From Pseudomonas helvetica (GTDB taxonomy: Bacteria > Pseudomonadota > Gammaproteobacteria > Pseudomonadales > Pseudomonadaceae), in contig NZ_CP150917.1 in assembly GCF_039908645.1 (NCBI RefSeq), positions 370,501 to 434,500 of the forward strand: DNA of 64,000 bases, given 5' to 3'. Under the pieces are notes generated by a model. The model was not told the origin of the DNA. It was given only the letters and a program-made list of their open reading frames with translations, and searched no databases. Position numbers and translations under genes: made by a program. Positions 47,345 to 55,301 of this stretch are shown piece by piece. Within the stretch, counting starts at the first letter, position 1. Every line of letters starts with the position of its first letter.

Positions 47345-49081
47345 TTACATACGCTCCAGAGTTTCCAGACCCAAGAGTTCCAGGCCTTGCTTGAGGGTGC
47401 GACCGGTCAATGCGGCGAGGCGCAAGCGGCTTTGCATTTGTGCCGGAGTTTCGGCGCTGAGGATCGGGCAGTTCTCGTAGAAGCTGGAGAACAGGCCGGC
47501 AACATCGTACAGGTAGGTGCAGAGGATGTGCGGCGTACCTTTTTCGGCGACGTTGTTCAGCACTTCACCGAACTGTGCCAGCTTGGCGGCCAGTTCGTGT
47601 TCGTGAGTGGCCTCGAGGACGATCTGCCCTTCGACTTCGCTGAAGTCCTTGCCGAGTTTGCGGAACACGCCGGCCACGCGAGTGTAGGCGTACAGCAGGT
47701 ACGGCGCGGTGTTGCCTTCGAAGTTCAGCATCAGGTCGAAGTTGAAGCTGTAGTCGCTGGTGCGGTGCTTGGACAGGTCGGCGTATTTCACCGCGCCAAT
47801 GCCCACGACTTTGGCGATGTTGCGCAGGTCGGCTTCGGCAAGCTCGGGGTTCTTTTCCTTCACCAGCGTGTAGGCGCGTTCCTTGGCTTCGTTCAGCAGG
47901 TCGATCAGCTTCACGGTGCCGCCATCACGGGTCTTGAACGGACGGCCATCGGCGCCGTTCATGGTGCCGAAGCCCATGTGCTCCATTTCCATCGGATGGG
48001 TCACGAAACCGGCCAGGCGAGCCACTTCGAATACTTGCTGGAAGTGCAGGGCCTGACGTTGGTCGACGAAGTACAGCACTCGATCGGCTTTCAGCACGCC
48101 GTTACGGTAGCGCACGGCCGCCAGGTCAGTGGTGGCGTAGAGGTAGCCGCCATCGGCCTTGACGATGATTACCGGCAGCGGGTCGCCATCGGCATTCTTG
48201 AATTCGTCGAGGAACACGCACTGGGCGCCGTTGCTCTCGACCAGCATGCCTTTGGCCTTGAGGTCGTTGACCACGTTGATCAGGTCGTCGTTGTAGGCAC
48301 TTTCGCCCATCACATCGGCCATGGTCAGTTTGACGTTCAGCTGTTCGTAGATTTTCTGGCAGTGGGACAGGGAAATGTCTTTGAACTTGGTCCACAGCGC
48401 CAGGCAGTCCGGGTCACCGGCTTGCAGCTTGACCACCAGGCCACGGGCGCGGTCGGCGAATTCTGCGGATTCGTCGAAGCGCTGCTTGGCGGCGCGGTAG
48501 AAGTTTTCCAGGTCCGACAGCTCGTCGCTGGTGATCGGGTTTTCTTGCAGGTACGCCATCAGCATGCCGAACTGGGTGCCCCAGTCGCCGACGTGGTTCT
48601 GGCGGATCACTGTATCGCCGAGGAACTCCAGTACGCGCGCCACGCCGTCGCCGATGATGGTCGAACGCAAGTGACCGACGTGCATCTCTTTGGCCAGGTT
48701 CGGTGCCGACAAGTCGACCACAGTGCGCTGCACGGGACCTGCCTTGCGCACGCCGATGTGGGCGTCGGCCAGGGCGACGTCCAGGCGCGAGGCCAGGGCC
48801 TGGGTATTCTGGAAGAAGTTGAGGAAGCCCGGGCCGGCGATTTCGGTTTTGCTGACGTTTTCGTCAACCGGCAGCGCAGCGATGATTTTTTCCGCCAGAT
48901 CGCGCGGTTTCATGCCGGCCGGTTTAGCCAGCATCATGGCGATGTTGCTGGCGAAGTCGCCGTGAGTCTTGTCACGGGAGTTCTCCACCTGAATCGCCGG
49001 CGTCAGGCCTTCAGGCAACACACCGTCGGTAACGAGTTGGGTGAGGGCTTGCTGGATCAACTGGCGAATGGTGTCTTTCAT
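47345..49081 (-). CDS. argS: arginyl-tRNA synthetase
   Basis: Class I synthetase that charges tRNA-Arg, 578 residues from ATG 49081 ([16 protein letters not shown]). The HIGH-type motif is HVGH in [21 protein letters not shown] (about residues 120-140); a canonical KMSKS is absent, as in many ArgRS. The C-terminal anticodon-binding domain ends [10 protein letters not shown]. It lies 1 base from the SPOR gene, so the two are likely co-transcribed. Confidence 0.97.
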   Translation of the reverse strand: MKDTIRQLIQQALTQLVTDGVLPEGLTPAIQVENSRDKTHGDFASNIAMMLAKPAGMKPRDLAEKIIAALPVDENVSKTEIAGPGFLNFFQNTQALASRLDVALADAHIGVRKAGPVQRTVVDLSAPNLAKEMHVGHLRSTIIGDGVARVLEFLGDTVIRQNHVGDWGTQFGMLMAYLQENPITSDELSDLENFYRAAKQRFDESAEFADRARGLVVKLQAGDPDCLALWTKFKDISLSHCQKIYEQLNVKLTMADVMGESAYNDDLINVVNDLKAKGMLVESNGAQCVFLDEFKNADGDPLPVIIVKADGGYLYATTDLAAVRYRNGVLKADRVLYFVDQRQALHFQQVFEVARLAGFVTHPMEMEHMGFGTMNGADGRPFKTRDGGTVKLIDLLNEAKERAYTLVKEKNPELAEADLRNIAKVVGIGAVKYADLSKHRTSDYSFNFDLMLNFEGNTAPYLLYAYTRVAGVFRKLGKDFSEVEGQIVLEATHEHELAAKLAQFGEVLNNVAEKGTPHILCTYLYDVAGLFSSFYENCPILSAETPAQMQSRLRLAALTGRTLKQGLELLGLETLERM

Positions 49082-49211
49082 GGTCTTCTCTTTCAACCGC
49101 AGAGCGGCGGCGCATCAATGCGCAGGTGGAAAAACTGGGCATTATCCGTTGCGAAGTCGGGCTTGCCAACCATTGTAGGTTCATTGCGGACTTACGGTGA
49201 TTGATTACCTT

Positions 49212-49340
49212 GTGGCGAGGGAGCTTGCTCCCGCTGGGGCGCGGAGCGGCCCTGAAATCGGGTGCTGCATTCTGTCTGCTGGGAGGGGGGACTTGTTTGC
49301 GGCTGTTGCACAGCCGAGCGGGAGCAAGCTCCCTCGCCAC
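49212..49340. repeat. inverted REP pair (GTGGCGAGGG family)
   Basis: GTGGCGAGGGAGCTTGCTCC and its inverse, nearly intact, between argS and the priA stop codon. Confidence 0.88.
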
Positions 49341-49349
49341 ATAGTTGAC

Positions 49350-51569
49350 TCAATACAAATCGACCGGATCAACATCCAAAGACCAGCGCACCGCCCGCCC
49401 GCTCGGCATCTGTTCCAGCGCCAGCAACCAGGCGCTCAGCAGTCGATGCAGTGGTGCCCGAGCCGAGGCTTGCAACAATAATTGCGCACGATAGCGTCCA
49501 GCCCGACGCTCCATCGGCGCCGGCACCGGCCCGAGCAATTCGATGCCGGTCAGGGTGTGTTCATCCAACAATCGCTCTGCTTCGCTGCAGGCTTCATCGA
49601 GGAAACTTTCGGCCTGCCCCGGTTTGTGCGCTTCGGCCCGCAACAGCGCCAGGTGCGCGAACGGCGGTAGCCCGGCGGAACGACGTTCGCTCAAGGCCTG
49701 CTCGGCAAAGGCGAAATAACCTTGCTCGGTCAGTTGCACCAACAACGGGTGGTCAGCCAGGTGAGTCTGGATGATCACTTTGCCCGGCTCTTCGGCGCGA
49801 CCGGCACGTCCCGCCACCTGCACGATCAACTGAGCCATGCGTTCGCTGGCGCGGAAATCACCGGAGAACAGTCCGCCGTCGGCATCGAGAATCGACACCA
49901 GCGTCACCCGTGGAAAGTGATGCCCTTTGGCGAGCATCTGCGTGCCCACCAGAATGCACGGCTGACCTTTCTGAATGGTCGCGAACAGCTGATTCATCGC
50001 ATCTTTACGCGAGGTGCTGTCGCGGTCGACCCGCAATACCGGGTAGTCCGGGAACAGAATGCCCAAACGCTCTTCGGCGCGTTCGGTGCCGGCACCCACG
50101 GGGCGCAAATCGACCTTGCCGCATTTCGGGCAGTGCCGAGGGACGCGTTCAACGTAGCCGCAATGGTGGCAACGCAGCTCGCCGGAACGCTGGTGGACGG
50201 TCATTCGCGCATCGCAGCGCTGGCACTCGGACATCCAGCCGCAATCGTGACAGAGCAGGGTGGGCGCAAAGCCGCGACGGTTGAGAAATACCAGGACTTG
50301 CTGGCCGGCAGCGAGGGTCTGGCCGATCGCCTGCTGCATCGGCCCGGAAATACCGCTGTCCAGCGGGCGACTTTTGACGTCCAGGCGCAGGAAACGGGGT
50401 TGTTTCGCCCCGCCGGCGCGCTCGTTCAGGCGCAGCAGTCCGTAACGACCGGTGTAGGCGTTGTGCAGGCTTTCCAGTGACGGCGTCGCCGAGCCAAGGA
50501 CAATCGGGATGTTTTCCTGTCGTGCTCGGACCAATGCCAGATCGCGGGCGTGATAGCGCAAACCTTCCTGCTGTTTATAAGAGCCGTCGTGCTCTTCATC
50601 GATGATGATCAGCCCGGGGTTTTTCATCGGTGTGAACAGCGCCGAGCGGGTGCCGATAATAATGTCGGCCTCGCCATCCCGGGCCGCGAGCCAGGATTCC
50701 AGCCGTTCGCGGTCATTGACGGCCGAATGCACGAGGGCAATACGCGCATTGAAGCGCTGTTCGAAGCGCGCCAGGGTTTGCGGCCCGAGGTTGATTTCGG
50801 GGATCAGCACCAGCGCCTGCTTGCCGGCCTCAAGGGTTTCGCGGATCAGCTGCAAATAGACTTCGGTCTTGCCGCTGCCAGTGACCCCGGCCAGCAGGAA
50901 CGCATGAAAACTGTCGAAACCTGCGCGGATCGCTTCATACGCGGCGCGCTGCTCCGGGTTCAGCGGCAGCTCCGGTTGCGCCAGCCAGTGTTCGTGACGT
51001 TCGCCGGGTGCGTGTTTGCGGATATCCACCTGCACCAGTTCTTTGGCCAGCAGCAGGTCGAGGCTGTCCTTGCTCAACATCAACTTGCTCAGCAACTGAT
51101 GGGCAACGCCATGCGGATGCTGGGCCAGCGTTGCCAAGGCTTCGCGCTGACGTGGCGCGCGGGCGATACGCGGATCATCCAGTTTCGCGCCCGGGGTGAT
51201 CGACCAGAAGCGCTCCTGACGCGCCTCGGCCAGTTCGCCCTGGCGTAACAGCACCGGCAGCGCCCAACTCAAGGTGTCGCCGAGGCTGTGCTGGTAATAC
51301 TGGGACGTCCACAGGCACAACTTGAACAGTGCTGCCGGTAGCGGTGGAGTGGCATCGAGCAGCGCCAGTGCCGGTTTGAGTTTGTCGGCCGGGACTTCGC
51401 TGTGGCTGGTGACTTCCACCAGGATCCCGATCATCTCGCGGCGGCCGAACGGCACCCGCAACCGCATGCCCGGGTGCAAATGCGCGCGCAGGACTCCCGC
51501 CGGGGCACGGTAGTCGAACAGGCGGCGCAGGGGCGAAGGCAGGGCGAGGCGCAAAATGGCGTCGGGCAC
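49350..51569 (-). CDS. priA: primosomal replication-restart helicase PriA
   Basis: 3'-5' helicase that reloads the replisome at stalled forks. From the GTG at 51569 it has 739 residues (MPDAILRLALPSPLRRLF), the usual length; an ATG at 51584 would add five residues. N-terminal 3'-end-binding domain, Walker A GVTGSGKTEVYLQ, DEEH box, and a zinc-binding cluster of eight cysteines in pairs (CHDC, CQRC, CHHC, CPKC) between the two helicase lobes. It is divergent from rpmE, usual in Pseudomonas. Confidence 0.95.
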   Translation of the reverse strand: MPDAILRLALPSPLRRLFDYRAPAGVLRAHLHPGMRLRVPFGRREMIGILVEVTSHSEVPADKLKPALALLDATPPLPAALFKLCLWTSQYYQHSLGDTLSWALPVLLRQGELAEARQERFWSITPGAKLDDPRIARAPRQREALATLAQHPHGVAHQLLSKLMLSKDSLDLLLAKELVQVDIRKHAPGERHEHWLAQPELPLNPEQRAAYEAIRAGFDSFHAFLLAGVTGSGKTEVYLQLIRETLEAGKQALVLIPEINLGPQTLARFEQRFNARIALVHSAVNDRERLESWLAARDGEADIIIGTRSALFTPMKNPGLIIIDEEHDGSYKQQEGLRYHARDLALVRARQENIPIVLGSATPSLESLHNAYTGRYGLLRLNERAGGAKQPRFLRLDVKSRPLDSGISGPMQQAIGQTLAAGQQVLVFLNRRGFAPTLLCHDCGWMSECQRCDARMTVHQRSGELRCHHCGYVERVPRHCPKCGKVDLRPVGAGTERAEERLGILFPDYPVLRVDRDSTSRKDAMNQLFATIQKGQPCILVGTQMLAKGHHFPRVTLVSILDADGGLFSGDFRASERMAQLIVQVAGRAGRAEEPGKVIIQTHLADHPLLVQLTEQGYFAFAEQALSERRSAGLPPFAHLALLRAEAHKPGQAESFLDEACSEAERLLDEHTLTGIELLGPVPAPMERRAGRYRAQLLLQASARAPLHRLLSAWLLALEQMPSGRAVRWSLDVDPVDLY

Positions 51570-51704
51570 GCGGGGGGATCTCATTGAGCAGGCGGTAAAG
51601 AAGGGCCGGAGCCTAGCAGACGACTGGATTAGTGTCCTCTATTAGGAAAGTGTTCACTTGCCAGAATCGAACAGTCTTTTCTGATGGAGGGCACTTTGGA
51701 CAGC

Positions 51705-51732
51705 TTGCGTGATTGTAAAGGTCTGGTAGAAT
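51705..51732 (+). promoter_or_regulatory. sigma70 promoter of rpmE
   Basis: TTGCGT and TAGAAT with a 16-base spacer, giving a leader of about 65 bases before the rpmE ATG. In other gammaproteobacteria L31 represses its own mRNA through the leader; no such site can be claimed here. Confidence 0.6.
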
Positions 51733-51802
51733 CCGCGGCCTAATTACGTGCGGTATTCAACAATAGTGTTGAGTGGCGGCACGCTAGCCCGAGGAAGACA
51801 CC

Positions 51803-52018
51803 ATGAAAGCCGATATCCATCCAACATACGAAATCACCGCAGTTACCTGCAGCTGTGGCAACAAGTTCGAAACTCGTTCGAACCTGGCCAAGCCTCTGGC
51901 GATCGACGTATGCAACGAGTGCCACCCGTTCTACACCGGTAAGCAGAAGACTCTGGATACTGGCGGCCGTGTACAGAAGTTCGCCGATCGTTTCGGTGCT
52001 TTTGGCAAAAAAGCCTAA
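51803..52018 (+). CDS. rpmE: 50S ribosomal protein L31, zinc-binding form
   Basis: Ribosomal protein of 71 residues in the bridge between subunits. Cys16, Cys18, Cys37 and Cys40 give the zinc ribbon of the C+ type, so it depends on zinc supply; a C-minus paralogue (ykgM type) would be expected elsewhere. Start ATG 51803 follows GAGGAAGA. A terminator 44 bases after the stop overlaps the next gene. Confidence 0.97.
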   Translation: MKADIHPTYEITAVTCSCGNKFETRSNLAKPLAIDVCNECHPFYTGKQKTLDTGGRVQKFADRFGAFGKKA

Positions 52019-52059
52019 GACTGATCATGTTGGAAAGTCGATTCGACTTCTCCAGACTG

Positions 52060-52845
52060 ATGAAAAAGGCGCCCCTAGCGGGCGCCTTTTTTATGTCCGC
52101 GATTTGGTTCTCCAGCGCCCAGGCCCTCTGTCCTGCGCCCACGAGTCAGCTGGAAGCTGTCAGCGTGCAGCGCGTGGTGGATGGCGACACGGTGCGCCTG
52201 CGCGACGGCCGCAGTGTGCGTATGATCGGTTTGAATACCCCGGAACTGGGCAAGAAAGGTCGCTCCGACGAACCTTTCGCTGCGGCTGCACGCAAGCGTC
52301 TGGAAACGTTGGTGGCCGCAAGCGACGGACGGTTGGGTTTGCTGGCGGGGCAAGAGGGCAAGGATCGTTACGGGCGCACCCTGGCCCATCTTTACAGCGC
52401 CAACGGTGACAATCTCGAAGCGCAGATGCTTGCCGAGGGGCTTGGTTACCTGGTGGCAGTGGCGCCGAACGTCGATTTTGTCAGTTGCCAACAGACCGCT
52501 GAACGCACTGCGCGGCAGGCCCGGCTGGGGTTATGGCGGCAGTCTCCTGTACTGAAAGCGGAACAGATCAACCAATCGGGTTTTGCCGTGCTCAGTGGGC
52601 GTGTGAGCAAGGTTCAGCGCAATCGTGGCGGAATTTGGATCGAGTTGCAGGATTCGGTTGTATTGCGCGTTGCACCCAATCTACTCGGTCAATTCGATCT
52701 GGCGGCTCTGGAGCGGCTCAACGGCAAGCAGATCGAGGCGCGTGGCTGGGTGCTCGATCGCTCACGGCGTGGTGGTCTGGATTCCGGCGAGGCGCGCTGG
52801 TTGTTGCCATTGACCCATCCGGCCATGCTGCAAGCAGTGCCGTAA
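52060..52845 (+). CDS. secreted thermonuclease-family (SNase-like) protein
   Basis: Nuclease-fold protein of 261 residues from ATG 52060. A signal peptide is clear (MKKAPLAGAFFMSAIWFSSA, then QA before Cys). SNase motifs: VQRVVDGDTVRLRDG, RMIGLNTPELGKKG with the Arg and Glu of the catalytic site, and GKDRYGRTLAHLY with the second Arg. An added C-terminal domain (about residues 165-261) is of unknown role. An open frame from ATG 52027 exists, but it puts eleven residues before the signal peptide, so I prefer 52060. Periplasmic or secreted location is inferred. Confidence 0.86.
   Translation: MKKAPLAGAFFMSAIWFSSAQALCPAPTSQLEAVSVQRVVDGDTVRLRDGRSVRMIGLNTPELGKKGRSDEPFAAAARKRLETLVAASDGRLGLLAGQEGKDRYGRTLAHLYSANGDNLEAQMLAEGLGYLVAVAPNVDFVSCQQTAERTARQARLGLWRQSPVLKAEQINQSGFAVLSGRVSKVQRNRGGIWIELQDSVVLRVAPNLLGQFDLAALERLNGKQIEARGWVLDRSRRGGLDSGEARWLLPLTHPAMLQAVP
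52063..52092 (+). terminator. intrinsic terminator of rpmE inside the start of the nuclease gene
   Basis: AAAAA GGCGCCC, five-base loop, GGGCGCC, TTTTTT. The same bases encode residues 2-12 of the nuclease signal peptide (KKAPLAGAFF). Confidence 0.85.
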
Positions 52846-53026
52846 AAAGAAATTGTCGACATTTTTTAAGTCAATTGTGAACAGTTGAGCCCTTGCGTTC
52901 CGTGGCTCTTGGCCCAAAGTCGTAGGGTAGGGCGCTTGACAGGGGTGACCGGTCAGTCTTGTGGGGACTTTGCGACGCGAGTATCCTCGGCGGTCCGTCG
53001 TTCAACAGTAAAAGCGGAATGCCCAC

Positions 53027-54295
53027 ATGTCTGATTTGAAAACTGCCGCTCTCGAATATCACGCCCATCCTCGTCCAGGTAAGCTGAGTGTCGAGCTCAC
53101 CAAGGCCACCGCTACCGCCCGCGATCTGTCGCTGGCCTACAGCCCCGGCGTAGCCGAACCAGTACGCGAAATCGCCCGCGATCCTGAACTGGCCTACAAA
53201 TACACCGGCAAGGGCAACCTGGTTGCAGTCATTTCCGATGGCACCGCGATTCTCGGCCTGGGTAACCTTGGCCCATTGGCTTCCAAGCCGGTGATGGAAG
53301 GTAAAGGCGTGCTGTTCAAGCGCTTCGCCGGTATCGACGTGTTCGACATCGAAGTCGACTCCGAAAGCCCGCAAGCCTTCATCGACACCGTCAAGCGTAT
53401 CTCCATCACCTTCGGTGGCATCAACCTGGAAGACATCAAGGCACCCGAGTGCTTTGAGATCGAACGCGCGCTGATCGAACAGTGCGACATTCCGGTGTTC
53501 CACGATGACCAGCACGGCACCGCGATCGTGACCGCTGCGGGCATGATCAACGCCCTGGAAATCGCTGGCAAAACCCTGCCGGAAGCCAAGATCGTCTGCC
53601 TGGGCGCTGGCGCTGCCGCTATCTCCTGCATGAAGTTGCTGGTGAGCATGGGCGCCAAGATCGAAAACATCTTCATGGTTGACCGTACCGGCGTGATCCA
53701 CTCCGAGCGTGACGACCTGAACCAGTACAAGGCTGTCTTCGCTCACGCGACCGATAAGCGCACGCTGACTGACGCCCTGAAAGGCGCAGACGTGTTCGTT
53801 GGCCTGTCCGGTCCGAACCTGCTGAGCGCTGAAAACCTGATGCTGATGGCGGCCAACCCGATCGTGTTCGCGTGCTCGAACCCTGATCCGGAAATCGCCC
53901 CGGAACTGGCTCACGCCACCCGTAACGACGTGATCATGGCGACCGGCCGTTCGGACTACCCGAACCAGGTGAACAACGTACTGGGCTTCCCGTTCATTTT
54001 CCGTGGTGCTCTGGACGTTCGCGCCAAGCGCATCAACGAAGAAATGAAAGTGGCTGCGGCCAACGCTCTGCGTGAATTGGCCAAGCTGCCAGTGCCTCAG
54101 GAAGTGTGTGACGCTTACGGTGGCATCAAGCTGGAGTTCGGTCGTGAGTACATCATTCCGAAGCCAATGGATGCTCGTTTGATCACTGTGATCTCGGATG
54201 CTGTGGCCAAGGCTGCAATCGAGACGGGTGTGGCGACTCTGCCGTATCCGAAGAACTACCCGCTGAAAAGCGTGGATGACGTGTTCAACGGCTAA
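53027..54295 (+). CDS. maeB: NAD(P)-dependent malic enzyme
   Basis: Oxidative decarboxylation of malate to pyruvate with NADP+ (or NAD+). 422 residues: only the malic domain plus the NAD-binding domain, without the phosphotransacetylase-like C-terminal domain of E. coli MaeB. Tyr38 (LAYSPGVAEPV) and Lys93 (EGKGVLFKRF) fit the catalytic pair; VFHDDQHGTAIV holds metal ligands, and GAGAAAISCMKLL the dinucleotide fold. Cofactor preference cannot be read with certainty. It is single, with its own terminator. Confidence 0.93.
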   Translation: MSDLKTAALEYHAHPRPGKLSVELTKATATARDLSLAYSPGVAEPVREIARDPELAYKYTGKGNLVAVISDGTAILGLGNLGPLASKPVMEGKGVLFKRFAGIDVFDIEVDSESPQAFIDTVKRISITFGGINLEDIKAPECFEIERALIEQCDIPVFHDDQHGTAIVTAAGMINALEIAGKTLPEAKIVCLGAGAAAISCMKLLVSMGAKIENIFMVDRTGVIHSERDDLNQYKAVFAHATDKRTLTDALKGADVFVGLSGPNLLSAENLMLMAANPIVFACSNPDPEIAPELAHATRNDVIMATGRSDYPNQVNNVLGFPFIFRGALDVRAKRINEEMKVAAANALRELAKLPVPQEVCDAYGGIKLEFGREYIIPKPMDARLITVISDAVAKAAIETGVATLPYPKNYPLKSVDDVFNG

Positions 54296-54317
54296 GTCGT
54301 TGTAGCGCTTCAACAGA

Positions 54318-54349
54318 AAGCCCCGGCTCTTGTGAGTCGGGGTTTTTTT
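54318..54349 (+). terminator. intrinsic terminator of the malic enzyme gene
   Basis: AAAGCCCCGGCTC and GAGTCGGGG with a TTGT loop, then seven Ts. Confidence 0.92.
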
Positions 54350-54380
54350 ATGCCTGCTATTCGCTGTGCACCCCCGATCT

Positions 54381-54521
54381 ACTGTGGGAACTGGCTTGCC
54401 TGCGAAGGCGGCCTGACAGCCGGCCTATCGCTTGCGGATGTACACCAATCCATTGTGGGAGCCGGGCTTGCCCGCGATGGCGGCCTGACAGCCGACCGGT
54501 CTCTCGCAAGTGTACATATCC
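54381..54521. repeat. tandem direct repeat, two units of about 70 bp
   Basis: Units 54381-54451 and 54452-54521 share ACTGTGGGAACTGG-type starts, GGCGGCCTGACAGCCG, CTCGCAAG/GCTTGCGG and TGTACA plus ATCC ends. Each contains a CTTGCCCGCGATGG-type REP core. Two units only, so not a CRISPR. Confidence 0.8.
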
Positions 54522-54840
54522 ATTCCTGCGGTAACGGCCACTTAGGGTTTCGCCCTGACGGCGACTCACTTTTGCAGACGCCCAAAAGTAAGCAAAACGC
54601 TTCGCCCCAAGCGTACGGCACCTCGCCTAGGCTCGGCGTACCCTCACTCCGGTGTCCATCAGGGGGCATCGCCTACGGTCTGCTTCGCGACGACCTCCTC
54701 TCGATGTGTCCGGCTGCGCCGTACGGCGCTGCGCGCCCACCCCCTGATGAACACCTGCGCTCGGCCTCCCGAAGGGGCGGGTGGATCAAGATCAACAGCA
54801 AAGCACGGCGGCCTACCGGCCGGCCTGAGTGGTAAGAGCG
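54522..54840. repeat. dispersed Pseudomonas repeat with spurious open frames
   Basis: A stretch with GGGTTTCGCCCTGACGGCGA, ACTTTTGCAGACGCCCAAAA, CTCGCCTAGGCTCGGCG, TCACTCCGGTGTCC and GATCAAGATCAACAGCAAAG. I recall this layout as a high-copy intergenic element of fluorescent pseudomonads that is often misannotated as small proteins. Open frames exist on both strands (for example 54659-54874 minus), but none has a ribosome site, a domain or a normal composition. No gene is called. Confidence 0.6.
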
Positions 54841-54854
54841 CGTACGGCTTAGAT

Positions 54855-54937
54855 CTCGTTCCCACGCGCAGCAAAGGAATGCCGCCAGGGACGCTCCGCG
54901 TTCCGCTTCACGAGCTGACGGGGAGCGTGGGAACGAT
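54855..54937. repeat. inverted pair of the CGTTCCCACGC family
   Basis: CTCGTTCCCACGC at the left and GCGTGGGAACGAT at the right, with 57 bp between. The same family as the perfect palindrome at 13166-13205. Confidence 0.8.
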
Positions 54938-54984
54938 CATTTGTGTAATGCCCGTAGGATGAGCTCGGAACTTGATGACAGCAT

Positions 54985-55240
54985 CACGGGCAACGTAGAA
55001 ATCTCTGACAAGTCTTTAAGGTTGCCTCTCGGAAGCGTGGCCTCTAGCCTTTGATCGTCGCTGCCAATTCAGCGACCGGATTTGACCGTCCGTGTAAATC
55101 AAGGCGCACCAGTGCCCAAGACCTGTTTCAGGCGATTTTTTCGTCTGGGGTATCGTGTCATGGCGGCTGTGCGTGGGACACCTTCGGGTGTGCCGGGTCC
55201 CTTGATTCCCGGTCTGTCAATCCGCGTACAGCTGCCACCT
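54985..55240 (+). other. structured leader-like repeat without its gene
   Basis: Contains the perfect hairpin GTCGCTG-CCAATT-CAGCGAC at 55057-55076, a UUCG-type hairpin ACACC-TTCG-GGTGT at 55178-55191, a nested GGGAC / GTCCC pair, and the AATCCGCGTACAGCTGCCACC end. From memory this layout precedes small DUF6124/DUF3077 genes in P. fluorescens, but no such gene follows here: the mrcA terminator comes next. It may be a relic or a stand-alone RNA. Confidence 0.5.
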
Positions 55241-55249
55241 CCAGAAACT

Positions 55250-55286
55250 AAAAAGCCCCGCCTTCAAACGAAGAGTGGGGCTTTTT
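55250..55286 (-). terminator. intrinsic terminator of mrcA
   Basis: Read on the minus strand: AAAAAGCCCCAC arm, loop, GGGGC arm with T-tract; the plus strand also has A- and T-tracts, so it can act in both directions. Confidence 0.88.
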
Positions 55287-55301
55287 GTTGGGGCTGCGCG
55301 A

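Noticed and set aside
54381..54521. Possible CRISPR-like repeat
   Set aside because: Only two units, adjacent without spacers, and no cas gene in the window.
54659..54874. Small minus-strand frame starting MLRVGTRS
   Set aside because: It lies in a dispersed repeat, has no ribosome site, and resembles the spurious DUF1534-type predictions common in Pseudomonas.
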